DNA of 64,000 nucleotides from Martelella alba (GCF_005217455.1 NZ_SZPQ01000021.1:1-64000), one strand, 5' to 3'. Counted from the stretch's first letter, positions 27,052 to 36,231 are shown. The notes: generated by a model from the sequence alone, not told the origin. A program made the numbers and translations.

Positions 27052-28224
27052 ATGCACACATTAACATTTGTCCTGGCGCCGGATTCCTTCAAAGAGAGCA
27101 TGACGGCCAAAGAAGTCTGCGTTGCGATGGAGCGGGGGCTCAAGGCGGTTTTCCCCGACGCCCGGTACGTTCATGTCCCCATGGCGGATGGCGGTGAAGG
27201 AACGGTGCAATCGCTGGTGGACGCCACCGGGGGACAATTGTTTCGGCAAAAGGTCGTCGGGCCGTTGGGAGACGCGGTGGATGCCTGCTACGGCATCCTG
27301 GGCGATGGCAAAACGGCGGTAATCGAGATGGCGTCGGCCAGCGGGATACAGCATGTTGTCCGGGAAAAGCGCGATCCCCTTGCGGCCACCACCTATGGTA
27401 CGGGCGAGTTGATCAATGCCTGTCTGAAGCGGGGAATACGGCGGATCATCCTGGGCATCGGCGGCAGCGCCACCAATGACGGCGGAGCGGGCATGGCCGA
27501 GGCGCTGGGGGTGCGGTTCTACGATAAAGACGGCGGACGGCTGCCCTTGGGCGGCGGCGCCCTGGGCCGCTTGCAACGTATCGATGCGACGGGGCTGGCG
27601 CCGGACATCGCCGAAACGGAAATTATCGTCGCCTGCGATGTGACCAACCCGTTGTGCGGCGCACAGGGCGCCTCGCATGTTTTCGGTCCGCAAAAAGGGG
27701 CCACGCCGGAAATGGTCGTCGAGTTGGACGCCAATCTGGCCCATTATGCCGGGGTTATTCAGCGGCAGTTCGGACGGGATGTCGCCCGCCTGGCCGGCGC
27801 CGGCGCCGCGGGAGGGCTTGGCGCCGGACTGCTGGCGTTTACCCGCTGTGAACTGAAGAAGGGCATTGATATCGTGGTGGAATACAGTCGCTTGCCGGAA
27901 AAACTTGCCCACGCCGATTACTGTTTTACCGGTGAGGGCGGCATTGATTTTCAGACCAAATTCGGCAAAACGCCTTACGGTGTAGCCAGAACGGCAAAAG
28001 CGCAACAGGTGCCGGTGATTGCGCTGGCGGGACGCATCGGCCGGGGCAGCGAGGAATTGCATGCCGAAGGCATAGACGCCATTTTCGGTATTATTCCCGA
28101 CAACGGCGAGCTGGCCGCGCTATTACGCGCCGGCCCGGCGAATGTGACCAGAGTCTGCGAAAACATCGGCAGGCTTATCGGTATATGCCAACAACCCTCG
28201 CCGGAGGGAGGAGGGCATGTCTGA
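27052..28224 (+). CDS. Glycerate 2-kinase (GarK/GlxK family)
   Basis: A 390-residue kinase that phosphorylates D-glycerate at the 2-hydroxyl with ATP, feeding 2-phosphoglycerate to glycolysis. Family motifs are APDSFKESMTAKEVC, PMADGGEGTVQSLVDATGG, GTGELINACLKRG, GIGGSATNDGGAGMAEALG, and GEGGIDFQTKFGKTPYGVA. It is 18 bp after the GntP permease and 130 bp before cdaR, in the order typical of the glycerate/galactarate module. Whether it is the GarK or GlxK orthologue cannot be decided here. The C-terminal ~10 residues (CQQPSPEGGG) extend slightly past the usual end. Confidence 0.93.
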   Translation: MHTLTFVLAPDSFKESMTAKEVCVAMERGLKAVFPDARYVHVPMADGGEGTVQSLVDATGGQLFRQKVVGPLGDAVDACYGILGDGKTAVIEMASASGIQHVVREKRDPLAATTYGTGELINACLKRGIRRIILGIGGSATNDGGAGMAEALGVRFYDKDGGRLPLGGGALGRLQRIDATGLAPDIAETEIIVACDVTNPLCGAQGASHVFGPQKGATPEMVVELDANLAHYAGVIQRQFGRDVARLAGAGAAGGLGAGLLAFTRCELKKGIDIVVEYSRLPEKLAHADYCFTGEGGIDFQTKFGKTPYGVARTAKAQQVPVIALAGRIGRGSEELHAEGIDAIFGIIPDNGELAALLRAGPANVTRVCENIGRLIGICQQPSPEGGGHV

Positions 28225-28354
28225 CGCGGACAGTGTGAATTAGCGTCCGATGACCGGTTTTTCCCGTGGCGGAATTTTTATAACATCGTCAACCGAAATT
28301 GCGTATGAGTGGTTTTATTCCGCCTCGGGATATCGGATCGATGAGAGAACAGCA

Positions 28355-29533
28355 ATGAATGCGTTTTTAGAACCAAAACTAGCCCGCCAAATTGTTATTA
28401 AAACAATGCAGATAATTAATGTAAATGTTAATGTCATGGATGCAACAGGCAAAATTATCGCCAGCGGCGATCCCGAGCGAATAGGCGAGTTGCATGAGGG
28501 CGCGCTGCTGGTGCTTTCCCAAGGGCGTATCGTCGAGGTCGATAATAGCATGGCGGAACATCTCTATGGCGTTCGGCCGGGTACTAATCTGCCCTTGAAA
28601 ATAGACGGTAAACTGGTTGGCGTTATTGGTCTTACCGGTAATCCCGTTCAGTTGCGGCAATATGGCGAATTGGTCTGTATGGCGGCGGAAATGATGGTCG
28701 AGCAGGCCAAACTACTGTATTTCCTGGCGCAGGATAATCGTTTGCGTGAAGAATTGGTGCACAGTCTTATCCGCGCGGATGAAATTTCTCCCATGCTAAA
28801 GGAATGGGCAGAGCGGATGGGAATCGACCTGGCTCAGCCCCGCGTCGCCGTGGCTATTGAGATAGACAGTGGCCAGCTTGATGTTGAAAATCCCATTGAG
28901 GAATTACAGGAATTGCAAAGTCTATTGGCGCGGCCGGAAGAGAAGAATCTGATAGCCATTATTTCCCTGACAGAACTGGCAGTATTAAGACCGGCTTTCA
29001 ACAAGTACGGACGTTGGGATGAACAGGAACATCTTCGGCAGTTTCAGACTTTATTGACCTCAATGAAAAATCAGGGACATTTACGAATCCGTTTCGCGCT
29101 GGGAAATTATTTTCCCGGCCGGAATAGTATTGCCCGCTCCTGGCAGACCGCGCATTCCACCATGGTGATTGGCAAGCGGCGCTTGCCGCAAGCGCGCTGT
29201 TATAATTACCGAGATTTAAAGTTGCCGGTATTATTACAGCGTTTGCAAGGCGGCTGGCAGGAAACGGAATTACTTATGCCGATAACGAAACTGAAGCTGA
29301 TGGATAAGAATGGACAATTGCAGCGGACACTCGAAGTCTGGTTTCAACATAATAATATGACCAGCGTCGCCGCCAATGCGTTGTTTATTCATCGCCATAC
29401 CCTGGATTATCGCCTTAGCCGTATTGAGGAAATCACCGGACTCAAGCTGTCGAACCTGGACGATCGGCTGGCATTGTATATTGCCGTGCAACTTGATGGG
29501 GAAAGCCGGCCGAAAACCTGGAATGCGCTTTGA
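28355..29533 (+). CDS. cdaR: Sugar diacid/glycerate regulator CdaR
   Basis: A 392-residue activator very close to E. coli CdaR (SdaR): a diacid-recognition N-terminal domain (ERIGELHEGALLVLSQGR, GVIGLTGNPVQLRQYGELVC), a central GGDEF-like domain (FALGNYFPGRNSIARSWQTA) and a C-terminal HTH (ALFIHRHTLDYRLSRIEEIT). In E. coli it activates galactarate, glucarate and glycerate genes in response to glycerate-type inducers. It is the third gene of the operon and probably controls it. The open frame extends back to 28250; the ATG at 28355 gives MNAFLEPKLARQIVIKTM, which matches the E. coli start, with GAGA upstream. Confidence 0.93.
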   Translation: MNAFLEPKLARQIVIKTMQIINVNVNVMDATGKIIASGDPERIGELHEGALLVLSQGRIVEVDNSMAEHLYGVRPGTNLPLKIDGKLVGVIGLTGNPVQLRQYGELVCMAAEMMVEQAKLLYFLAQDNRLREELVHSLIRADEISPMLKEWAERMGIDLAQPRVAVAIEIDSGQLDVENPIEELQELQSLLARPEEKNLIAIISLTELAVLRPAFNKYGRWDEQEHLRQFQTLLTSMKNQGHLRIRFALGNYFPGRNSIARSWQTAHSTMVIGKRRLPQARCYNYRDLKLPVLLQRLQGGWQETELLMPITKLKLMDKNGQLQRTLEVWFQHNNMTSVAANALFIHRHTLDYRLSRIEEITGLKLSNLDDRLALYIAVQLDGESRPKTWNAL

Positions 29534-29617
29534 CAACCGCCACCCGCAGGTTAACCCGCCTGTCTCACCGCCGCGGCCGGCAGCGGGAGATGGGCGGCAA
29601 TGTTGGGTCCCAGGACT

Positions 29618-29911
29618 TTAGCCTTCCGTCCCGGCCTTATCGATGTGTCCCAGCGCGCGCTCCGGAAAGCATCGATCGCGCACCCGCCTTTTCAACTCCG
29701 CCGCCTCGGGGAATCCGCCCTGCGCTTTACGATCCCAGATCACGTCCCCGTCCGCCGTGATCAGATAGATTCCGCCGGTACCGGGTATCAGTGTGACGCC
29801 GGCCAAATCGTCGCTGAAGGTATTAAGCAGTTCCTGCGCCATCCATGCGGCGCGTAAGAGCCAATTGCACTGGCAGCAGTAGGTGATGGTGATGATGGGA
29901 CGTGGTGTCAA
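29618..29911 (-). CDS. SelT/SelW/SelH (Rdx)-family protein
   Basis: A 97-residue thioredoxin-like protein with the family's ITYCCQCNWLLRAAWMAQEL at residues 8-27, then GTGGIYLITADGDVIWDRK. The CxxC motif (C-C-Q-C) has Cys where animal relatives carry selenocysteine. The final segment FPEAAELKRRVRD is also typical. The function of bacterial members is unknown; they are assumed to act in cytoplasmic redox chemistry. It lies convergent with cdaR, with an 84-bp gap, and is probably a single-gene unit. Confidence 0.85.
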   Translation of the reverse strand: MTPRPIITITYCCQCNWLLRAAWMAQELLNTFSDDLAGVTLIPGTGGIYLITADGDVIWDRKAQGGFPEAAELKRRVRDRCFPERALGHIDKAGTEG

Positions 29912-29999
29912 GGTCGGTTCCTTTTAGGGGTCGGTTTGGATATCGAAAATTATTGTACTATAAGAATTTCCCCGGCATGTCAACGCCGGTGTTTACGGT

Positions 30000-30226
30000 T
30001 TTTGCCTGCACACTACAGTTAAAAATACAGGGGAAGACCGCGGTACTCTAAACGGCCATCCGGTCGTATTGTCCAATAACCGTAGTCTCCCGGAGATGCA
30101 GCGGGCCATTCACAATTTCCGGATGGCGTTGAACCTGCCGCTGGCCAAAGGCGCGCTTTCCCTGGAAGCCCTGTATGCCATCATCGATGCCCTCGATAAC
30201 GCCGCACGGCGCATCGAACGCCGTTA
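30000..30226 (+). pseudogene. Unidentified coding remnant
   Basis: One plus-strand frame reads like real protein for about 55 residues (LNGHPVVLSNNRSLPEMQRA, IHNFRMALNLPL, LEALYAIIDALDNAARRIER) and ends at a stop at 30224-30226. No start with a ribosome-binding site is seen and I recognise no family. It may be the C-terminal end of a lost gene. The remainder of the 29912-30607 gap is GC-rich to about 30415 and AT-rich beyond, where the Fur site and the receptor promoter lie. Confidence 0.3.
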
Positions 30227-30466
30227 GCCAGCACGGCGGCCGGCTGCCCTGAGTCGGCTTTACGTCGCCTTGCCGCCCTGGGGGCCGACCTGCTTTCCCG
30301 TTCCGCCGGCGTCTTTTCCGCATTTTTCCCCTTCACGACATGTCCGGTTGCCGCGTTGTCGGCGACGCTTTCTCACGACGAGGAGATATTCAACGCAGGC
30401 GGAACATGCCCTGCAAACGGTTTTTTTACGGAATAATGGAGAAATTGATAAATATGTATTGCGAGT

Positions 30467-30485
30467 GATAGTTATTATCATTAGC
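30467..30485 (+). promoter_or_regulatory. Fur box upstream of the TonB receptor
   Basis: gatagttattatcattagc matches the 19-bp Fur consensus GATAATGATAATCATTATC at 15 of 19 positions. It lies 123-141 bp before the start of the TonB-dependent receptor, within an AT-rich promoter-like stretch. Iron repression of the receptor is expected. Confidence 0.75.
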
Positions 30486-30607
30486 ATTGCTATTCATAAA
30501 TCAATAAAGCTAATACTTTCAATAACTTTACTATTTGTGTGGTTTTTGATAATAGGGCGCTGGAGAGCGATGTGAGCTGACGACAAACACAGAGAGCAGG
30601 GATAAAA

Positions 30608-33025
30608 ATGTTCACATCTTTCCCATCCAGAAGGTTATTCACCAAAACCGTTATTCTGGGCACACTTGTCTCCTCAGTGGTGGGCGCCGGTTACGCCGCT
30701 GCTGATGATTTGACAGACGACGCAGCGCAAGCTACCGCCGCCGGCGTTTCGGCCGGGGAAAAACCGCCTGTTAAGGCGGCGAAGAAAAAAACGGCCGGTG
30801 AAACCATTACGGTGACCGCGCAGGCGCCGAAAAAGGCTGGAACGCAAATTACCGTTACTGCCGCCGACATGCAGAAAAAAGGCGCCACGGATTTTGGTTC
30901 GGTCATGCGCTATGAGCCGCTTATCAGCGCAACGGGCTCCAGCGCCGGTTCATCGGTGGGCAAAAGCGGTTTCGATCGCAGCGGCTATACCGGCTACAAC
31001 ATCCGTGGATTGGAAAGCAATCGGGTGAGTATCGACGTGGATGGCATTGAACAGCCGGACGCCACCGGCCGTCCTTATGTCAGCCGGGCCGGCCTGGACA
31101 CGTTTGGTATCGGTCGGGATTATATCGACCCGTATATGTATGGCAAAGTCGATATTCAGGCCGGCGCCACCGCCACCGATCACGCCAATACCGCCATCGG
31201 CGGCGCCGTGTCGTTTATCCCCAAATCCGCTGATGATGACCTCTATCCCGGTAAAAAAACCTACTTTGGCTATCAGAGCGATTATGATTCCGCCAACCGT
31301 GGCTGGCACAACGGTATCACCGCCGCCGCCGGCGATGAAACGCTGCGCGGGCTGGTGGCCATTAGCCGCCGGGACGGCCAGGAAACCCGCAATAACAGCG
31401 GCACTCACGACGCCTACCCGGAGAACTGGCATTCCAATGCCATTATGACCTCGGGTATCTGGCAGCCTAACGATGTGCATAAGCTCACCGGCACGCTGGA
31501 TTACTATGAAAAGGTCTACCACACCCATTATGATTCCTGGAACTCCTCGGGCAGCGCCATCCTCGGCACCGCTCGGCAGCAGAGCAATACCCGCCGCTGG
31601 GGCCTGAGCCTGCAAGACGAATGGACGCCCTATAACGATTACATCGATACCTTGACCACCAAGATTTACTATCAAAAGACCCAGGCGCACGACAGTACCT
31701 ATATGCCGGACAGCACCACCGGCGATATGGAAACCGTATTTTCCGATTACGATGTCAAGACGTACGGTTTTGAAACCCGGCTGACCAAAACCCTCGGCCG
31801 CCATGCTCTGAGCGCCGGCCTGAACGCCAGGCAGAGCGATACCGAACGGCCATTCCGCCAGGATCCGACGCCGAGCACCTATTCCGTAATCATGCAGCCG
31901 GAATCGGATAGCCGTAGTTATGTCCTGGGCGGATTCGTGCAGGACACCATCGGTTTTGATATGGGCGGCCATGCGTTTTCCGTGGTGCCGGGTGTACGCG
32001 TCGCCTCGCAGCATGCCGAGGCGCGCAATTTCTCCAGTTTGGCCAGCGGTAGCACGGTACTCACCGCGGATGAGGTACAATCGCTGTACGGTAAGGATTT
32101 CTCCGATACCCAGGTGTTGCCGTCGTTAAGCTTCCTGTATAACCTCACCCCCGATCTGATGACCTATCTGCAATATAAGCGCGGCGCGCAATTCCCCAAT
32201 GCCAGCCAGTTGTACGGTTCCTGGAACCTTGGCTCCAGCTATGCCGGCACGTCACAGTACGCCCTGATCGGCAATTCGGATTTGAAAACGGAAACCAGCA
32301 ACAACGTCGAATGGGGCATGAAGGGCAAAGTGACGGATGGCGTCACTTTCCATACGTCCCTGTTCTACAACACTTACGACAACTTTATCGCCTACACCCG
32401 CTATACCCGCGCGTCCAACCCGGAACAATTCACCAATGTGCCAAGCAATATCTATATTGCCTATAAAGCGGAAAACCGTGATAAGGCCTATATTTACGGC
32501 GGTGATATCAGCACCAAAATAACCTTCGGCACCTGGTATCCATCGGTGAATGGTCTGAGCGCCACCTTCGCCCTGGGCTACGCCCAAGGGGCGGCGAAGT
32601 CCGACTACCTGGGGGACAAATATATCGACCTGGACAGCGTACCGCCGATGAAAGCGGTGGTGGGCGTGGCCTGGGATGATCCATCACAGCGTTATGGCGC
32701 GGCGTTGACCGCCACTTTCGTCAAGGGTAAGCGGGCCGACGCCACCAGCCGTGAAAGCTATACCAATACCGGTAGCGCCATAACCGATTCCGCCACCCAA
32801 TATATGCGGGTGCCGGGCTATGGCCTGCTGGACATGACCGCCTATTGGCGGGTGGCGCCCCATGTGAAGTTGAGCGGCGGCATCTACAATATCACCGATC
32901 GCAAATACTGGGATTACCTGAGCAGTCGGCAGATCACCGAATCCACCAATCAGGATGCCTATAACAAGGCGCTGGCGGTCATGCCCGGCCGGACTTTCCA
33001 ACTTGGCGTGAACGTCGATTTTTGA
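30608..33025 (+). CDS. TonB-dependent receptor, hemoglobin/heme (HasR-like) family
   Basis: An 805-residue outer-membrane receptor. It has a signal peptide (~1-31), a TonB box ETITVT (~65-70), a plug (YNIRGLESNRVSIDVDGIEQ, RDYIDPYMYGKVDIQAGA, GGAVSF) and a 22-strand barrel ending in the aromatic terminus VNVDF. The plug resembles hemoglobin/transferrin and HasR-type receptors. The barrel segment equivalent to the FRAP-NPNL heme loop reads QFPNASQLYG to NSDLKTETS and contains no His, so classical heme ligation there is doubtful. A Fur box precedes it and hutW follows, which supports heme or iron uptake. No hemophore, TonB or heme ABC genes are adjacent. The short gap to hutW holds a hairpin. 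Confidence 0.9.
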   Translation: MFTSFPSRRLFTKTVILGTLVSSVVGAGYAAADDLTDDAAQATAAGVSAGEKPPVKAAKKKTAGETITVTAQAPKKAGTQITVTAADMQKKGATDFGSVMRYEPLISATGSSAGSSVGKSGFDRSGYTGYNIRGLESNRVSIDVDGIEQPDATGRPYVSRAGLDTFGIGRDYIDPYMYGKVDIQAGATATDHANTAIGGAVSFIPKSADDDLYPGKKTYFGYQSDYDSANRGWHNGITAAAGDETLRGLVAISRRDGQETRNNSGTHDAYPENWHSNAIMTSGIWQPNDVHKLTGTLDYYEKVYHTHYDSWNSSGSAILGTARQQSNTRRWGLSLQDEWTPYNDYIDTLTTKIYYQKTQAHDSTYMPDSTTGDMETVFSDYDVKTYGFETRLTKTLGRHALSAGLNARQSDTERPFRQDPTPSTYSVIMQPESDSRSYVLGGFVQDTIGFDMGGHAFSVVPGVRVASQHAEARNFSSLASGSTVLTADEVQSLYGKDFSDTQVLPSLSFLYNLTPDLMTYLQYKRGAQFPNASQLYGSWNLGSSYAGTSQYALIGNSDLKTETSNNVEWGMKGKVTDGVTFHTSLFYNTYDNFIAYTRYTRASNPEQFTNVPSNIYIAYKAENRDKAYIYGGDISTKITFGTWYPSVNGLSATFALGYAQGAAKSDYLGDKYIDLDSVPPMKAVVGVAWDDPSQRYGAALTATFVKGKRADATSRESYTNTGSAITDSATQYMRVPGYGLLDMTAYWRVAPHVKLSGGIYNITDRKYWDYLSSRQITESTNQDAYNKALAVMPGRTFQLGVNVDF

Positions 33026-33077
33026 CTTTCGGGTATGTCGGCGCCGGCTCCCGGCGCGGGCATATCGCTTTTTTTTC

Positions 33078-33102
33078 ACACGCCCGGACTTTACGGGCGT
33101 GT
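33078..33102 (+). terminator. Hairpin after the TonB receptor, possible terminator
   Basis: A nine-base perfect stem (acacgcccg and cgggcgtgt) with a seven-base loop lies 53 bp past the receptor stop. There is no adjacent T-run on the plus strand; a T-rich stretch appears about 25 bases later. Termination or mRNA 3' protection is plausible. Confidence 0.45.
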
Positions 33103-33213
33103 CTCCCCAGGGACAGTTTTACGATTTTTTTGCATTACCGCGGCCAGTATCTTGATTTTCATCAATAACGTTTCCCCGACTAAGACTAAAGTGATCAGAT
33201 GATTTAATGCAAA

Positions 33214-33232
33214 TGGATATCATTATCATTTA
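33214..33232 (+). promoter_or_regulatory. Fur-like site upstream of hutW
   Basis: tggatatcattatcattta contains three tandem Fur-type hexamers (gatatc, attatc, atttat). It lies about 35-50 bp before hutW. It is a weaker match than the site at 30467. Confidence 0.55.
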
Positions 33233-33265
33233 TGGTGTTACTTATGTCTTCGTCCGGGAGGGGGT

Positions 33266-34582
33266 ATGTCCCTTGAGGTATCTTCATTTTACGCCAGCGG
33301 GCAAGGATTGCCGTTCGCCGGCCGTTGGGCCACCATGCCGGTTCGGCAAGCCCGCCCGCTGGACGTCGGGGAGGTGGACGCGCAATGGCGGGCGCGCCTG
33401 ACGCGGCCGATAACCGGCAACACGCGACTGGCTTATGTCCATATCCCGTTTTGCGCTACCCAGTGCCAATTCTGCGGGTTTTATATTAATCGCGAGCATG
33501 ATGCGGCGGTCGCCCGTTATGCCGACATGCTCATGGAGGAACTGGCGCTGGAAAGCGCGAGCGTCCTGCACCAGTCCACCCCGCTGAAGGCCATTTTTAT
33601 CGGCGGCGGAACGCCCACCGTGCTGACGGCCGGGCAACTGCATCGCTTGATAAGCGGGCTGAAACAGGCTTTGCCTCTGACGGAGGATTGCGAAATCACC
33701 GTGGAAGGGCGGATTCTCAATTTTGACGACGAGCGTATTGATGCCTGCCTGGAAGCCGGCGCCAATCGGTTTTCCATCGGTATCCAGACCTTTGATACCC
33801 GTCTTCGTCGGCGGTTGGGGCGGCGGGCCGACCGTGATCAGGCCGTGGCGTTTATCCGTGGCCTGGCCGAGCGTGACCGCGCCGCGGTCATTTGCGATCT
33901 GATGTTCGGCCTGCCGGGACAGACGCTTGGGATCTGGCGCGAGGATTTGCGCATTATTGCCGACCTTCCCCTGGACGGCGTGGATCTGTATGCCCTGAAT
34001 CTTTTACCCGGTACGCCCCTGGAAAAAGCCGCCTCCCGCGGACGGACGGACATTCCCTCGGTGGCGCAGGCGCGGGAGCGCTATCTGCAAGGCGCAACCT
34101 GGTTGGCTGAGCACGACTGGCGGCAACTGAGCAACAGCCACTGGGCGCGCACCTCCCGCGAGCGCAATCTGTATAACCTGAATATCAAGCGGGGGGCCGA
34201 TTACCTGGCGTTCGGCAGCGGCGCGGGGGGAAATCTGGCGGGACAAAGCTTCATGGTACACCGCAGTCTGGAGAAGTATTACCCGATGTTGGCGCAGGGG
34301 CGCAAGCCGCTGATGATGATGACGGACGTCAACGAACATTACCGCTGGCAAATGCAATTGCAAGGGTTTATCGAGACCGGCCACGGCGATTTGGCCGAAC
34401 TGGTTGCCGACCCTTCGCCCCTTTACCCCCTGCTATCGCAATGGCGGGGCCGCGGCTTGCTCAGCCACGAGGAAGGTTATTTCCAACTCACCGACGAAGG
34501 CCGTTTCTGGGCCAGCAATCTACTGCATGCGCTGCGGACTCTGGTGGGCCAATTGCGGCAATCTCGGCCAGGTTCTCTCTAA
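33266..34582 (+). CDS. hutW: HutW-like heme-utilisation radical SAM protein
   Basis: A 438-residue coproporphyrinogen-dehydrogenase-like radical SAM enzyme. The [4Fe-4S]-binding CATQCQFC (C63, C67, C70) follows YVHIPF. FIGGGTPTVL, EVEG-type ITVEGRILNF, RFSIGIQTFD and DLMFGLPGQT complete the HemN-like core. The HutW subfamily accompanies heme uptake genes and is thought to act in anaerobic heme breakdown or radical methyl transfer. HutX and HutZ, its usual partners, are not next to it here. GGAG lies five bases before the ATG. A Fur-like site precedes it, so it probably has its own iron-regulated promoter besides any read-through from the receptor gene. Confidence 0.87.
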   Translation: MSLEVSSFYASGQGLPFAGRWATMPVRQARPLDVGEVDAQWRARLTRPITGNTRLAYVHIPFCATQCQFCGFYINREHDAAVARYADMLMEELALESASVLHQSTPLKAIFIGGGTPTVLTAGQLHRLISGLKQALPLTEDCEITVEGRILNFDDERIDACLEAGANRFSIGIQTFDTRLRRRLGRRADRDQAVAFIRGLAERDRAAVICDLMFGLPGQTLGIWREDLRIIADLPLDGVDLYALNLLPGTPLEKAASRGRTDIPSVAQARERYLQGATWLAEHDWRQLSNSHWARTSRERNLYNLNIKRGADYLAFGSGAGGNLAGQSFMVHRSLEKYYPMLAQGRKPLMMMTDVNEHYRWQMQLQGFIETGHGDLAELVADPSPLYPLLSQWRGRGLLSHEEGYFQLTDEGRFWASNLLHALRTLVGQLRQSRPGSL

Positions 34583-34738
34583 GGGGATGGATTGCCGGCC
34601 GGTGTTCCGCTGCTAAGCATCATAATTTTATGTTTAGTTATTAGATTTTTAATAATTTACCAGATTAGATCAGTCCAATAGCCTTGAAGACCCGTGGGCG
34701 GGGATCGAAGCCCGTTCAGGCCCTTTAAGGAAGCAGAC

Positions 34739-36016
34739 ATGACAGTTGAAAAAACAGACATCGATACCCTGGTCATCGGCGCCGGGCAGGCCGGTATCGC
34801 CATGAGCGAGCATCTCACCCGTTTGGGTATTCCCCACCTGGTGCTGGAAAAGGAACGCATAGCCGAAGCCTGGCGCTCGCGGCGCTGGGATTCCCTGGTC
34901 GCCAACGGACCGGCCTGGCATGACCGTTTCCCCGGCATGGCATTTCCCAATACCGATCCGGACGGTTTCGCGCCCAAGGATGAGATAGCCGCCTATTTCG
35001 AGGCCTATGCGCGGCAATTCGAGGCGCCGGTACGCACCGGCGTTGAAGTCACGCGCGTATGCCGATGCGAGGGCCGCCCCGGCTTTATCGCGCAAACTTC
35101 CGCCGGCGTTATTGAAGCGCGTCATGTCGTGGCGGCCACCGGGCCATTTCAACGTCCGGTCATACCGGCCATCGCGCCGACGGATCCTGACCTCTACCAG
35201 ATCCATTCCGCCGATTACCGCAACCCGCAGCACTTGCCGGAAGGCGGCGTGCTGGTGGTGGGCGCGGGCTCGTCAGGGGTACAGATCGCCGACGAGCTTA
35301 ATCGGGCGGGCCGCCGGGTGTATCTTTCGGTGGGGCCGCACGACCGACCGCCGCGGACATACCGCCAGCGGGACTTCTGCTGGTGGCTGGGCGTGCTTGG
35401 ATTGTGGGATGCCGGCGCCAGCCAGCCGGGCAAAGAGCATGTGACCATCGCCGTCAGCGGCGCCCGGGGCGGACATACGGTGGATTTTCGGCGGCTTGCC
35501 GGGCAGGGGGTGATATTGGCGGGGCGGACGCAGGCCTTTGTGGATGGCGAGGCGTTGTTTGCTGCCGATCTGGCGGAAAATATCCGTAAAGGAGATGAAA
35601 ATTACCTTTCCCTGCTGGACGCGGCGGACGCCTATGTGGCCCGCAATGGGCTGGACCTGCCGCCGGAGCCGGAAGCCCGGATATTCTTACCTGACCCGGA
35701 CTGTGTCACCCGGCCTTGTCCGCGTCTTGATCTGGCCAGCCAGGGCATCACCTCCCTCATCTGGGCGACGGGTTATGCGACGGACCACAGCTGGCTTGAG
35801 GTCGACGCCTTTGACCAAAACGGCCAGCCCCGTCACCAGCGCGGCGTGTCCAGCGAACAGGGGGTGTATTTCCTCGGCCTGCCCTGGCTTTCGCGCCGCG
35901 GCTCCACCTTTATCTGGGGCGTGTGGCACGATGCGAAGTATATCGCTGATCATATCGCCACTCAGCGCCGCTATCAGCAATACCGGCAATCCGGCTCGCA
36001 CGGCCACCTGTCGTGA
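34739..36016 (+). CDS. FAD-dependent monooxygenase-like flavoprotein (CzcO/FMO family)
   Basis: A 425-residue two-dinucleotide-binding flavoprotein. The FAD motif GAGQAGIAMSEHL is near the N-terminus, WDSLVANGPAWHDRFPG and GFAPKDEIAAYFEAYA follow, the NADPH motif is VVGAGSSGVQIADEL, and ATGY ends the core (LIWATGYATDHSWL). The family includes Baeyer-Villiger and N-hydroxylating monooxygenases and many uncharacterised oxidoreductases. The AAGGA before the ATG at 34739 is preferred to an upstream in-frame start at 34694. Its stop overlaps a GTG that opens a 72-residue frame leading into the DUF1028 gene, suggesting a translationally coupled operon. Confidence 0.85.
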   Translation: MTVEKTDIDTLVIGAGQAGIAMSEHLTRLGIPHLVLEKERIAEAWRSRRWDSLVANGPAWHDRFPGMAFPNTDPDGFAPKDEIAAYFEAYARQFEAPVRTGVEVTRVCRCEGRPGFIAQTSAGVIEARHVVAATGPFQRPVIPAIAPTDPDLYQIHSADYRNPQHLPEGGVLVVGAGSSGVQIADELNRAGRRVYLSVGPHDRPPRTYRQRDFCWWLGVLGLWDAGASQPGKEHVTIAVSGARGGHTVDFRRLAGQGVILAGRTQAFVDGEALFAADLAENIRKGDENYLSLLDAADAYVARNGLDLPPEPEARIFLPDPDCVTRPCPRLDLASQGITSLIWATGYATDHSWLEVDAFDQNGQPRHQRGVSSEQGVYFLGLPWLSRRGSTFIWGVWHDAKYIADHIATQRRYQQYRQSGSHGHLS

Positions 36017-36231
36017 GCCGGGTTTTCCTTTATCCCAAGACGTTAACATGCAACCCACAGGAACACAGTATGCCGATCCCGACTCGAATCCGAATGCGCG
36101 ATACGCAAGGCGCCTATCCCGACCAGCAACGGGATAACCACGGGCGCGATACCCTGGGGGCGGTATCAGCGCAGCCGCAATGGTTGATGGCAATGGATAG
36201 GACAGCGGGGATTCCCGGGGAGGCGACATGA
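36013..36231 (+). CDS. Small ORF coupled to flavoprotein and DUF1028 genes
   Basis: A 72-residue frame begins with GTG overlapping the flavoprotein stop (GTGA) and ends with a TGA overlapping the DUF1028 start (ATGA). An internal ATG at 36070 would give about 53 residues. The protein is polar, with no membrane segment or family motif that I recognise. The double overlap is what a coupled operon would show, but a decayed gene or chance is equally possible because the flanking genes alone explain one overlap each. Confidence 0.35.
   Translation: MSRVFLYPKTLTCNPQEHSMPIPTRIRMRDTQGAYPDQQRDNHGRDTLGAVSAQPQWLMAMDRTAGIPGEAT

Noticed and set aside
27061-28062. Antisense frame of 333 residues over glycerate kinase
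   Set aside because: The sense frame has all glycerate kinase motifs; the antisense product has no recognisable feature.
30950-32080. Antisense frame of 376 residues over the TonB receptor
   Set aside because: The product is Gly/Ile/Ala-rich low-information sequence; the sense strand has plug and barrel motifs.
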